Source of the DNA: Propionibacteriales bacterium
GTDB taxonomy: Bacteria > Actinomycetota > Actinomycetes > Propionibacteriales > Propionibacteriaceae
Length of the DNA: 9,636 nt
Direction of reading: 5' to 3'
Assembly: GCA_017882655.1 (NCBI GenBank)
Contig: JADGPB010000059.1
Span: forward strand, 1 to 9,636
A program made the translations under genes and the position numbers. The notes beneath the pieces were generated by a model. It was given only the letters and a program-made list of their open reading frames with translations, was not told where the DNA came from and did not search any database. Shown one piece after another: positions 1-5,851 of this stretch (position 1 is its first letter; every line of letters starts with the position of its first letter).

Positions 1-213
1 GCGCAGCAGCGTCTGGCGGGCTGGAGCGACTGGGCCGCCCGCGGACGCTCGACGGGGACCCCCAGCATCCTCGACGGGATGCGCGTCGCACTCGTGAACG
101 ACCTCGACACGCCGACTGCCCTCGCGGTTGTCGACGCCCGGGCGGCACGCGGGCCCGCTCCGGCCGAAGGGGATCTCGCCGCGATCGACGCACTCCTCGG
201 CATCCGCCTCTGA
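1..213 (+). CDS. C-terminal end of MshC-like / cysteinyl-tRNA synthetase-family ligase (5' end outside window)
   Basis: The frame is open from the first base and codes for 70 residues before TGA. It carries NDLDTPTALAVVDARAA and ends DALLGIRL. The DLDTPxAL block is the helical-domain hallmark of cysteinyl-tRNA synthetases and of their paralogue MshC, which joins cysteine to glucosaminyl-inositol in mycothiol synthesis. Full CysS enzymes continue well past this block; here the protein stops about 35 residues later with a DALLG ending that I associate with MshC, so MshC is favoured. The catalytic HIGH and KMSKS motifs would lie upstream, outside the window, so activity cannot be judged. It converges on the glucokinase gene with a 43-base gap. 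CysS with a short tail is the main alternative. Confidence 0.6.
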   Translation, partial: AQQRLAGWSDWAARGRSTGTPSILDGMRVALVNDLDTPTALAVVDARAARGPAPAEGDLAAIDALLGIRL

Positions 214-256
214 CTCTCGCGTTCGACGCCGGGCGTCCCTACGCTCGGCGGCGCGG

Positions 257-1111
257 TCATCCCGGGCTGTGGGTGGCTCCGGAGGCCCGGGCGGCGGTCT
301 CGCCAACTCTCGCGGCGCCGACGATCCCGGCGGTGTTGCCCATCGCCGCCGCCACGAGCGGGGCCTTCGTCATGAGGAACCTCTCGTACTTCGAGAACTC
401 CTTGGCCATGCCCCCGCCCAGGATGATGAGGTCCGGCCAGAGGTACTCCTCGTAGTGCGCGAGGAGCTCGTTGAACTCGCCGCCCCACTTCTTCCAGCCG
501 ATCTTGCGCCGGGTGCGCGCCGCGGCCGACAGGCGGGTCTCCGCGTCGCGACCGTGGAACTCGACGTGCCCCAGCTGCATGTTTGGCACCAGCTGCCCGT
601 GTACGAAGAGCGCCGAGCCGATGCCGGTCCCGAGGGCCAGCAGCAGGACGACGCCGGGCTGCCCCTGGCCGGCCCCGTAGGCGATCTCGGCCACACCCGC
701 TGCATCGGCGTCGTTGAGTACGACCATCGGGCGACCCAGGCGCTGCTCGAGCATCTGCTGGACGGGCGCCCCGATCCACCGCTGATCCAGCTGCGTCGCG
801 GTCATCGCCCGGCCCTCCCTGATCACCGAGGGGAACCCGGCGCCGCCCGGCATGCCAGCCGTCAGCATGCCCGTCGCCTCGAGCCGGCGCACGACATCGA
901 CGACGACAGCCAGCAACGCCTCGGGGGTGGCCGGCCGCGGCGTCCGCTCGCGGATCTGGTCGGTCACGAGCTCGCCGCTGGCGACATCGACCACGGCGGC
1001 CTTGATGCCGGTGCCGCCAACGTCGATGCCAAGAGCCCGGCCGGTCAGGCGCGCGGCGGGTGACGGGACAATGGGTACTTCGTCCTCTGAGGCGGCCGGC
1101 CGTTCGCTCAT
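257..1111 (-). CDS. ppgK: Polyphosphate glucokinase (ROK family)
   Basis: This 284-residue cytoplasmic enzyme should phosphorylate glucose to glucose 6-phosphate using polyphosphate (often ATP as well). The ROK fold shows the phosphate-binding motif DVGGTGIK (residues 30-37), GAGFPSVI (about 90-97), the catalytic-Asp motif NDADAAG (133-139, D134), a second phosphate loop LGTGIGSALF (160-169), VPNMQLGHVEFHG (175-187), WKKWGGEFN (206-214) and WPDLIILGGG (225-234). The CxCGxxGCxE zinc motif of other ROK kinases is absent, as is usual in polyphosphate glucokinases. I chose ATG at 1111, about 26 residues before the first conserved strand. The same frame is open back to 1369, but that extension is low-complexity and Arg/Gly-rich. 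No strong Shine-Dalgarno sequence precedes the chosen start. The length fits the family. The gene stands alone, convergent with the MshC-like gene. Confidence 0.9.
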   Translation of the reverse strand: MSERPAASEDEVPIVPSPAARLTGRALGIDVGGTGIKAAVVDVASGELVTDQIRERTPRPATPEALLAVVVDVVRRLEATGMLTAGMPGGAGFPSVIREGRAMTATQLDQRWIGAPVQQMLEQRLGRPMVVLNDADAAGVAEIAYGAGQGQPGVVLLLALGTGIGSALFVHGQLVPNMQLGHVEFHGRDAETRLSAAARTRRKIGWKKWGGEFNELLAHYEEYLWPDLIILGGGMAKEFSKYERFLMTKAPLVAAAMGNTAGIVGAARVGETAARASGATHSPG

Positions 1112-1374
1112 AGTCGCGAGGATACGCCCACCTGACCCACGATCGTCATGGGCGTGGCCGCCCTCGGCCTCATCGTGACGACGATCTTCGGGTGAGGAAG
1201 GCCGACGGTCGACAACGCGCTCGGTCGCGCGGATCGCCTGGCGCGTCGAGCCGGGAGGGCCCGACGGACGTGTGCCCTCCCGGGCACCCCTGCCACGCAG
1301 CCCCACGGTGGTCACCGATCCGCCTCCGGCGGGACGGCAGCTCCAGTCGTCGACGGGACAGAGGGCCAAAGGCG

Positions 1375-1455
1375 ATCAAGTGGATCGTCGGACTCGCCCT
1401 GGTGGCTGCAGTCGGAGCGACGGCCTGTACGGTCCAGCCAAGGAGGCTCGAATAG
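1375..1455 (+). pseudogene. Lipoprotein-like micro-frame without a normal start codon
   Basis: Translating from ATC at 1375 gives 26 residues: IKWIVGLALVAAVGATAC followed by TVQPRRLE and TAG. A lysine, an alanine/valine-rich hydrophobic core and a cysteine after Ala-Thr-Ala look like a short lipoprotein signal peptide with a loose lipobox. No ATG, GTG or TTG lies close upstream in frame; the first in-frame ATG is at 1192. It could therefore be a decayed gene whose ATG became ATC, a rare ATC start (GAGGG lies about 9 bases upstream), or chance. The stop directly abuts the next ATG at 1456. Confidence 0.2.
1440..1446 (+). promoter_or_regulatory. Strong Shine-Dalgarno sequence before ATG 1456
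   Basis: AAGGAGG is a full match to the anti-Shine-Dalgarno core, with a 9-base spacer to ATG at 1456. It is the main reason to consider the 48-residue frame downstream as a gene. It lies inside the end of the preceding lipoprotein-like frame, an arrangement typical of coupled genes. Confidence 0.45.
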
Positions 1456-1602
1456 ATGCTCGGGGCTTGTGGACGGTGCAGTCCCGGCGTGCAGTCACGT
1501 CCCGACCGCACCGCCGGACGGACTTACTCAGGATGCGGCGATTGCCGCGGTGCGTCGAGTGTCAGGCGTGGCCTCCACTCCACCGAGCGCAGCCGAAGCT
1601 AG
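1456..1602 (+). CDS. Possible 48-residue microprotein with two CxxC motifs
   Basis: The frame begins MLGACGRCSPG, contains SGCGDCRGA around residues 26-34 and ends SRS before TAG. Cysteines 5, 8, 27 and 30 form CGRC-x18-CGDC, the spacing of a small zinc ribbon, and the rest is Arg/Ser/Gly-rich and hydrophilic. An AAGGAGG ribosome binding site sits 9 bases upstream and the start abuts the stop of the preceding frame. Against it: the length is near what chance allows in GC-rich DNA, and no family is recognised. Its last 4 bases overlap the end of the convergent membrane-protein gene. Function is unknown; if real, a metal-binding or nucleic-acid-binding role would be a guess. Confidence 0.25.
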   Translation: MLGACGRCSPGVQSRPDRTAGRTYSGCGDCRGASSVRRGLHSTERSRS

Positions 1603-1940
1603 TTCACCAGCCGGGAGACGCGGACCCCGCGCTGCATCGCCGCTCGCGCCGTGATCGCGATCGGAAGCAAACCGAGGGCAAGGATCGGTCGGGGTGCTCC
1701 GGCGAGGAACAGCCCGATCATCACTCCGGACGACAAGGCGACCGCGGCGATGACGCCTTGGTCCGAGAGATCATCCATCTGCGAGGATGCGGCTTCCATG
1801 ACGCCACTCGCGCTCTCAACGATGCCGGGTATCTGGTCCGCGACGGCCCGACCCCGCTCGGCGAGCGAGTGCGTGGCCTCGTCGAAATGCTCCTTGACGC
1901 CATCGCCCGCACCAGGCTCAGGATTCAGCTTCTTCGCCAT
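1599..1940 (-). CDS. Small membrane protein with hydrophilic helical N-terminus and two C-terminal membrane segments
   Basis: 113 residues. Residues 1-60 are hydrophilic and likely helical (KEHFDEATHSLAERGRAVAD, then VESASGVMEAASSQMDDL), resembling YtxH/YqjD-type stress proteins in layout only. Two hydrophobic segments follow at about 62-81 and 84-100, with a basic tail (MQRGVRVSRLVN) that should stay in the cytoplasm. ATG 1940 was chosen because GAGGAGA sits about 7 bases upstream and the longer open frame (to 2057) is proline/arginine junk. The start lies inside the last codons of the upstream gene (23-base overlap), so the pair is probably one transcript with coupled translation. I do not recognise a named family. 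Confidence 0.75.
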   Translation of the reverse strand: MAKKLNPEPGAGDGVKEHFDEATHSLAERGRAVADQIPGIVESASGVMEAASSQMDDLSDQGVIAAVALSSGVMIGLFLAGAPRPILALGLLPIAITARAAMQRGVRVSRLVN

Positions 1941-2301
1941 CGATCGTCTCCTCGGACGTACGGCCCCAAGGGTTCGTGGGGTATGGGGCGGCCTTCGGTG
2001 GAAAATCGGCAATGGCGTCAGGGCGGGTTCCGGGATCGCCCCTGATGCTGTCCTCATCGATCGCCCGTCGCAACGTCGGGAGCAGGAACAGGATCGTTGC
2101 GACTACAGCGCCCATGACCAACACGCCTGCGACGATGGGCCAGCGAGATCGCCGCTTCGGGCGAGGCCAGTGTTCGGAGGCTGCCGCCCGGGCACCGGCG
2201 CGGGCCGAATCGACGACGTTGCCGAGATCGACGCTCGCGAGCCGACGACGCCCGGTATCAAGCGCGGCCGCCACCTCATCGACGTGCTGCCCAAGGTGCA
2301 T
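1918..2301 (-). CDS. Small single-pass membrane protein, first gene of a two-gene unit
   Basis: 127 residues. An N-terminal helical region (HVDEVAAALDTGRRRLASVD, then VVDSARAGARAAASE) leads into a basic patch (PRPKRRSR, 47-53) and one strong membrane segment at about 54-75 (WPIVAGVLVMGAVVATILFL). A hydrophilic, proline-containing acidic tail follows, ending TSEETIDGEEAES. The positive-inside rule puts the N-terminus in the cytoplasm and the tail outside. The start is secured by an excellent Shine-Dalgarno sequence (AGGAGGAG at 2307-2314, 5 bases before ATG 2301). The last 23 bases overlap the next gene. No family recognised; the helix-membrane-tail plan resembles small envelope-stress proteins. 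No clear promoter seen upstream. Confidence 0.75.
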   Translation of the reverse strand: MHLGQHVDEVAAALDTGRRRLASVDLGNVVDSARAGARAAASEHWPRPKRRSRWPIVAGVLVMGAVVATILFLLPTLRRAIDEDSIRGDPGTRPDAIADFPPKAAPYPTNPWGRTSEETIDGEEAES

Positions 2302-2597
2302 GACAACTCCTCCTAAAACGTCTGGATCAACTCTGCGCCCGCGCGTCGCTCGTGCGGCAACGTTTCATAGGAGGGGCGTTACATCCGTGATACAACTCGA
2401 GGTGCTCCTCTGCGCGGCGATGAAGGCAACGGAGCCCGATGAGACCGTCGTCCGCCCCATCGCCACCGGACGGACCTTCGAGTCGACCACTCGGATCGTT
2501 CTCCGCGTTGAGCATTCGAGCCGCCCAATCGCACTGGGCGGTCAAGTCGGAGCCGCCGGGATAGTTCGTCGGGATCGCCGCGCATACGCCTGGATCG
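2302..2597. other. Upstream region of the membrane-protein pair, no confident gene
   Basis: Both strands hold open frames. One on the minus strand runs 2614-2327 (95 codons, five Cys) and one on the plus strand covers the same bases. Neither has a ribosome binding site or a recognisable domain, and codon third positions do not clearly favour one. The stretch should include the promoter of the 2301-1599 pair, but no convincing -10/-35 match was found. Confidence 0.4.
2307..2314 (-). promoter_or_regulatory. Shine-Dalgarno sequence of the small membrane-protein pair
   Basis: On the minus strand AGGAGGAG precedes ATG 2301 by 5 bases. It fixes the start of the 127-residue protein and suggests efficient translation. 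Confidence 0.7.
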
Positions 2598-2913
2598 ACG
2601 ATGGCGCAGGCCATCGCGGGTTACGCGGCCGACAACCGCGCTCAGTTCCTGCCCCTGCTCTGGCTCTTCGCCGGGCCGGCCCTCTTCCCGGTCAGCGCAG
2701 CGGGTCTCGTCTGGGTGCTGCGAGCGAAGGCCGCGGCGCCGTGGCGGGCGATCGGGGTCGCGGCTCTCATCGCGCTCGTCCTGGTGTACCTGATGGGCCT
2801 GGGGACCCCCGCCGCCCGACCGAACGGTCGTAGTGCATGTGGGTGACTGGAGGCCCGCCGATTGGAGTTCGTTCTTCGTCGGCTGTCAGACCGTCGCAAC
2901 GATCGACAACGGG
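2598..2913 (+). pseudogene. Remnant of a glycosyltransferase family 39 (ArnT/PMT-like) membrane protein, in two frames
   Basis: Bases 2598-2804 code for TMAQAIAGYAADNRAQFLPL, LWLFAGPALFPVSAAGLVWV, then a second hydrophobic helix ending LVYLMGLG. This is the late membrane region typical of bacterial GT39 mannosyl/arabinosyl-type transferases, which use polyprenyl-phosphate sugars at the membrane. From about 2800 the match moves to another frame: WGPPPPDRTVVVHVGDW and then SSFFVGCQTVATIDNG (to 2913), which resembles the extracytoplasmic C-terminal block of the same family. The family normally has roughly a hundred residues between these blocks; here they touch. Catalytic N-terminal parts (DE motif) are missing and no start signal exists. 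I infer a decayed gene with an internal deletion/frameshift and both ends lost. Family assignment is from pattern memory. Confidence 0.55.
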
Positions 2914-3044
2914 CGCATCCTCAAGCTCCAATGCTGGGGTCTTCACTTCGTCGAGCCAGCGACCTCTCGAGGGCCACTGGTCGATCCAGACATCCGGGAG
3001 GACCTGACCGTCCCGTCGCCGGTCCCGTCGCGCCGGGCCGCCCG

Positions 3045-3128
3045 CTAACCGCGCAGCCTGCCTCGGCCCAAAATGAAGAGCACGACGAGAACGATGACGA
3101 CGACGATGACGATGGTTTCGATACCCAT
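3045..3128 (-). CDS. 27-residue single-span membrane microprotein
   Basis: The frame reads MGIETIVIVVVIVLVVLFIL then GRGRLRG and TAG. It is almost entirely one hydrophobic helix (about residues 5-20) with a glycine/arginine cytoplasmic tail, so it should sit in the membrane with the C-terminus inside. GGAG lies 8 bases before ATG 3128 on the minus strand. The sequence is short for standard gene callers but has a clean start, ribosome binding site, membrane span and stop-transfer charges. It resembles the many DUF3309-like tiny membrane proteins in plan, not by a motif I can name. It lies 102 bases downstream of the ice-binding-like gene on the same strand and could share its transcript. The opposite strand gives an Asp-rich frame that is its shadow. 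Confidence 0.55.
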   Translation of the reverse strand: MGIETIVIVVVIVLVVLFILGRGRLRG

Positions 3129-3183
3129 TTGTTCGGCTCCAGCTACGAGTTGCTCGACAGAAGACGACCCGTCGCGCTAGGCG

Positions 3184-3197
3184 CGCGGCGGGCCGCG
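3184..3197. terminator. Weak GC hairpin downstream of the ice-binding-like gene
   Basis: CGCGG-CGGG-CCGCG is a perfect 5-bp stem with a 4-base loop, about 34 bases past the stop at 3231. No T-tract follows on the minus strand, so it is at best an attenuating hairpin in GC-rich DNA. Confidence 0.25.
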
Positions 3198-3230
3198 AGA
3201 GACCTTCTCTTCTTGGACCCGGCCGCGTGA

Positions 3231-4046
3231 CTAGTCGCGCGGACGGGATCGCATGGCCGCGAAGCGGAGCGCCCCGACGAACGCAATCACGGTGATGACG
3301 AGGAGGATGAGGAGGGTCGGGGAGAACGGGTCGCTGATCGGCGTAGGCGTCGAGGCAATCTGGTCGGTCGCCGGAGGCGTGCACGCCGAGCTGTTGATCG
3401 TGTTGTGGATCATCGTGACGGCACCATTCCGTGCAAACGCGCGGCCTTGGAGCGTCGCTCCGTTCTTCAGCGCGATCGAGGTGAGGGCCATGATCGTACC
3501 CTTGAAGCTCGTGGTCGTGCCTAGGGTCGCCGAGCTGCCGATCTGCCAGTAGACGTTGCAGGCGGAGGCCCCATTGATGAGCGCCACCTTGCTGTTCGAG
3601 GCGGTGATGAGCGTGGAGCCGGCCTGGAAGATGAACACGCCCGGACCATTGAGCGTGAGCGTGCCGGTCAAGCCGAGGGTAGCCGAGGCGTAGACACCAT
3701 GCTTGAGGGTCTTGCCACCCAACTCGGTCGGCACCTTCTTGACGGGCTTGGCCCCGGCGGCCTCGTTATAGGCGGTGACCAACGCGTTCTTGGCCTTTAG
3801 CGCGACGCCGTCGCCGAGGTGCTTTACCCCTTGGAGCGTCACGGTGGTGAAGCCGGTCGCGGCCTTGCCCGGATGCAGCCCAACGTCGCCGGTAATCGTC
3901 GTTGCCCCGGTGTTCGTGATGGTCGTCCCGGCCAGGACCGCGAAGTTCCCGGCCGTGCCAAGGCCGACAGATCCGGCGGCAAGCGCGGTGCCGGTGAGGG
4001 TGACGGCCAGAAAGGCTGCCAAGCCGATCGTTTCAATGCGTTTCAT
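3231..4046 (-). CDS. DUF3494 ice-binding-like protein with signal peptide and C-terminal membrane anchor
   Basis: 271 residues. A signal peptide (1 to about 23, cleavage near ALA-A) is followed by a DUF3494 (ice-binding-like, PF11999) beta-solenoid at about 27-218. Recognisable blocks are GNFAVLAGTTITNTGATTI, TGDVGLHPG (52-60), TAYNEAAG (91-98), HGVYASATLGLTGTLTLNG, GPGVFIFQAGSTLITA, CNVYWQIGSSATLG, and LKNGATLQGRAFARNGAV. Thr/Ala/Asn-rich repeats suit ice or surface binding. Two cysteines (163, 222) could pair outside the cell. A Thr/Pro linker (223-242) leads to a membrane helix (about 243-264) and basic tail RSRPRD; there is no LPxTG, so it is membrane-anchored rather than sortase-linked. 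ATG 4046 gives the full signal peptide; the ribosome binding site is weak (GAAAG). Some DUF3494 proteins act as adhesins, so ice binding itself is inferred. Confidence 0.9.
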   Translation of the reverse strand: MKRIETIGLAAFLAVTLTGTALAAGSVGLGTAGNFAVLAGTTITNTGATTITGDVGLHPGKAATGFTTVTLQGVKHLGDGVALKAKNALVTAYNEAAGAKPVKKVPTELGGKTLKHGVYASATLGLTGTLTLNGPGVFIFQAGSTLITASNSKVALINGASACNVYWQIGSSATLGTTTSFKGTIMALTSIALKNGATLQGRAFARNGAVTMIHNTINSSACTPPATDQIASTPTPISDPFSPTLLILLVITVIAFVGALRFAAMRSRPRD

Positions 4047-4118
4047 GTCACTACTTTCGAATCACTTTCCGTCCTTAACGGGCGGTAGGTCGCGCGAGGC
4101 GTTTGTCTCAGGATCGAT

Positions 4119-4397
4119 CTACCAGGTCTTCTCTTCCTTGGTGACAACGACCGTTTCGTCCTTACGCTTGTCGTCGAGAGCACCCGCGGTTGCACCCGTT
4201 GCCGCGCCGATTGCCCCGCCGACTACCGCGCCGACAGGTCCCCCGACAACGGCTCCAACCACGCCTCCGCCGACCGCGCCGGTGAGCGCCCCGCCTACTT
4301 CCTCGTCGCCGTGACGGACGCCCTTCTCGAGCGTCTGGGTCGTGGTCGCTGGTGCTCCGGTGGTCTCGGTCGTAACCGTCTTACGTTCCTCGGTCAT
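4119..4397 (-). CDS. Glycine-zipper protein
   Basis: 92 residues. A polar Thr/Glu-rich head (MTEERKTVTTETTGAPATTT) precedes a long glycine zipper at about 35-73 (GGALTGAVGGGVVGAVVGG, then PVGAVVGGAIGAATGATAGA), with repeated GxxxG and a near-duplicate VGAVVGG unit. A charged tail (DDKRKDETVVVTKEEKTW) ends the protein. Such zippers pack as tight membrane hairpins, often in stress or pore-like envelope proteins; no signal peptide is seen. AGGAGA about 7 bases upstream supports ATG 4397. The gene is 72 bases upstream of the ice-binding-like gene on the same strand and may lead that transcript. Exact role unknown. Confidence 0.8.
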   Translation of the reverse strand: MTEERKTVTTETTGAPATTTQTLEKGVRHGDEEVGGALTGAVGGGVVGAVVGGPVGAVVGGAIGAATGATAGALDDKRKDETVVVTKEEKTW

Positions 4398-4560
4398 GGT
4401 CTTCTCCTACGGTGAGCCGCACGAGCGCTTCGTAGGTGACGATGGCGTGTGCGCTGGCGTGGCTGGCCACCCGTACAGGCCGTGGGCATTGCAATGTCGC
4501 GGCAGTTAGCCGCGAGGGCATGCGCCAATGGCGGGCGCGGCCGGCCGAGCTCCTACTTTT
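4398..4560. other. Short leader region of the glycine-zipper gene
   Basis: Lies between the DUF4386-like remnant and ATG 4397. No gene is seen. It holds the palindrome-hairpin element described separately and presumably the promoter of the glycine-zipper/ice-binding pair, but no clear -10/-35 boxes. Confidence 0.4.
4487..4515. promoter_or_regulatory. Perfect palindrome abutting a hairpin upstream of the glycine-zipper gene
   Basis: CATTGCAATG (4487-4496) is a perfect 10-base palindrome. It is followed without a gap by TCGCGGC-AGTTA-GCCGCGA (4497-4515), a perfect 7-bp stem with a 5-base loop. The pair lies about 90-118 bases upstream of the glycine-zipper start. The palindrome could be an operator for a dimeric regulator; the hairpin could be a terminator for whatever the DUF4386-like gene once was, though no T-tract follows. 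Confidence 0.35.
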
Positions 4561-4693
4561 GGCCTCCAGGTAGGCGGGGCCTGCCAGGACCGGGTCCGTG
4601 ACGACCCCGCTGAGCACGAAGGCAACCATTCCGATTATGTACAGCACGCCGATCCAGACGGCGGCCTTCCGGTCCGTGCTCTTCTGCCTGCAT
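4561..4693 (-). pseudogene. N-terminal remnant of a DUF4386-like membrane protein with a one-base frameshift
   Basis: On the minus strand STDRKAAVWIGVLYIIGMVA then FVLSGVVTDPVLAGPAYLEA matches the first membrane helix and following loop of DUF4386-type integral membrane proteins (usually about 200-240 residues). The natural start appears to be ATG 4693 (MQAE), but one extra base (position 4681) separates it from the rest. Removing that base gives MQAE-STDRKAAVW. An alternative GTG start at 4713 reads through in the conserved frame but adds an implausible leader. After residue YLEA the similarity ends abruptly and the frame turns into arginine/serine-rich filler. The remaining helices are absent, so this is a truncated, frameshifted remnant just upstream of the glycine-zipper gene. 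Confidence 0.6.
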
Positions 4694-4749
4694 CCGGGCG
4701 AATGGAGATGCACCGAACGGCTCGGTGCCGGGCATCTCAGGCGAGCGAC

Positions 4750-5118
4750 TCAGTCGGCGTACCTCTTGCCTGGTACGCGCTCGTCGATGGGCCAGACGGC
4801 CAGCCAGCGCCCCCCGTTCGGAGTCCTCAGCCCGTGCTCGGTGTCGGGCGGGATGAAGACGACGTCCCCCGGCGCGAGGTGGGCCACGCCCTGCGCCCCG
4901 TGTAGCTCCACTTCGCCTTCCACGATGATGAACGCCTCAGGCTCGCCGGGGTGGACGTGCGTGGCCACGCTCTCGTCGGGTTCGGCGGTTACCTCACCAA
5001 GGCTCCACCGACCGCCCGTTTCGGAAGCCGAAATCAGTTCTCGTCGCTTCGATCTCGCGCCTTCGCTGAATTCGCCGTCGGCCGGCCCGATGATCCGCAT
5101 TCCGTCGAGGTCACGCAT
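4750..5118 (-). CDS. Single-domain cupin (cupin_2) protein
   Basis: 122 residues forming one small beta-barrel. Cupin motif 1 is complete: HVHPGEPEAFIIVEG gives H54, H56, E61 and G68 in the HxH-x4-E-x6-G pattern. Motif 2, GDVVFIPPDTEHGLRTPNG, supplies H95. These three His and one Glu should bind a divalent metal. It is a cytoplasmic protein; substrate unknown, and such cupins serve as small dioxygenases, isomerases or ligand sensors. ATG 5118 was chosen because the domain begins soon after; the open frame reaching 5781 has no recognisable content. A second ATG at 5100 is possible. No strong Shine-Dalgarno sequence precedes either. It stands alone on the minus strand next to the DUF4386-like remnant. 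Confidence 0.85.
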   Translation of the reverse strand: MRDLDGMRIIGPADGEFSEGARSKRRELISASETGGRWSLGEVTAEPDESVATHVHPGEPEAFIIVEGEVELHGAQGVAHLAPGDVVFIPPDTEHGLRTPNGGRWLAVWPIDERVPGKRYAD

Positions 5119-5851
5119 CGCACCATCTCGCTTGTCCGCAGCGGCACCAGATCGCCGAATACACCGCGCTTGTCTCGGCTTCTCGAAGTCGCTCAACGTG
5201 ATTTGGGTCGATTTCCACGCCATCGGCCCGTAGCGCGGATAGTACTTCCGAGACTCGCGGGACTTACTGCTCAAGGAGCGGCAGGTCGCGGTACAGAGGC
5301 GCATCTTCCTCACCGGGTCGGTCTCGGCCCACTCCTCCGCATAACATGCGCGAAACCGCTCCACGCTACGAGGATCGCCGCAGTATTCCAACCCCATCGT
5401 GACGAGGCGGAGCTCTACTTGCGGCGTGCGTTCCACATTGGATCTCTCGAGGTGGAAGCCTGCGAAAGAAGTTCGGATGACGCGGTGGAGGAGCTGCCGC
5501 GACTCAGTCCATTCCTCCAGTCGCGGGGGACCCCGCCGGGTTTCGTGCCAACTTGGAGCGCCTACAAGGTCGTTTGGCGGGACGCCGGTGGCATGATCCC
5601 GGCAGGAGCCTCCAGCCCCAACGACGAGGCCACCCCGACGCGGTGAAGAGCTGGGCCCATGGCGCGACGCGAATGCATGGCTGTTTGTCTGCGTTGACAT
5701 TCGCGGCACTGGCAGCTGCCAACTTTCACCAGATACCGCTCTATGCGGTTTCCGAAGTGCGGTGGATGTAGCTCGGAACATTCGTCACCGGGATCAGCAG
5801 GATTGATGACGGTGTGTCGGCGCTAGCCCTCTCGCCCCGACCAGTCTGACG

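Larger units (their letters stand above)
1112..1598. other. Mostly unassigned intergenic stretch
   Basis: No confident gene lies here. Long frames exist on both strands but are Arg/Pro/Ser-rich and resemble nothing known. Two short items stand out on the + strand and have their own entries: a start-less lipoprotein-like frame at 1375-1455 and the CxxC microgene beginning at 1456. A 15-codon hydrophobic peptide at 1148-1195 (ATG to TGA) lacks a ribosome binding site and was not called. Confidence 0.5.

Noticed and set aside
128..1063. Long + strand frame of 311 codons opposite the glucokinase
   Set aside because: It is antisense to a clear ROK kinase with all motifs, and its translation is Arg/Pro/His-rich without domains.
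1148..1195. 15-residue hydrophobic peptide MGVAALGLIVTTIFG on +
   Set aside because: No ribosome binding site and too short to separate from chance; preceded in frame by a stop 12 bases upstream of the ATG.
1112..1369. N-terminal extension of the glucokinase frame
   Set aside because: Low-complexity Arg/Gly/Asp sequence, no ribosome binding site, and the family starts near the DVGGTGIK strand.
2327..2614. 95-codon minus-strand frame with five cysteines
   Set aside because: No ribosome binding site or family, its 5' end overlaps the GT39-like remnant on the other strand, and codon bias is weak.
2862..3230. Plus-strand frame with a run of acidic residues (DDDDDDD)
   Set aside because: The Asp run is the antisense of the valine/isoleucine codons of the membrane microprotein.
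2767..3384. 205-codon minus-strand frame
   Set aside because: It overlaps the ice-binding-like gene and the microprotein in another frame and reads as Arg/Pro/His-rich filler.
5119..5781. 220-residue N-terminal extension of the cupin frame
   Set aside because: No recognisable domain, mixed codon use and no ribosome binding site; the cupin domain is complete without it.
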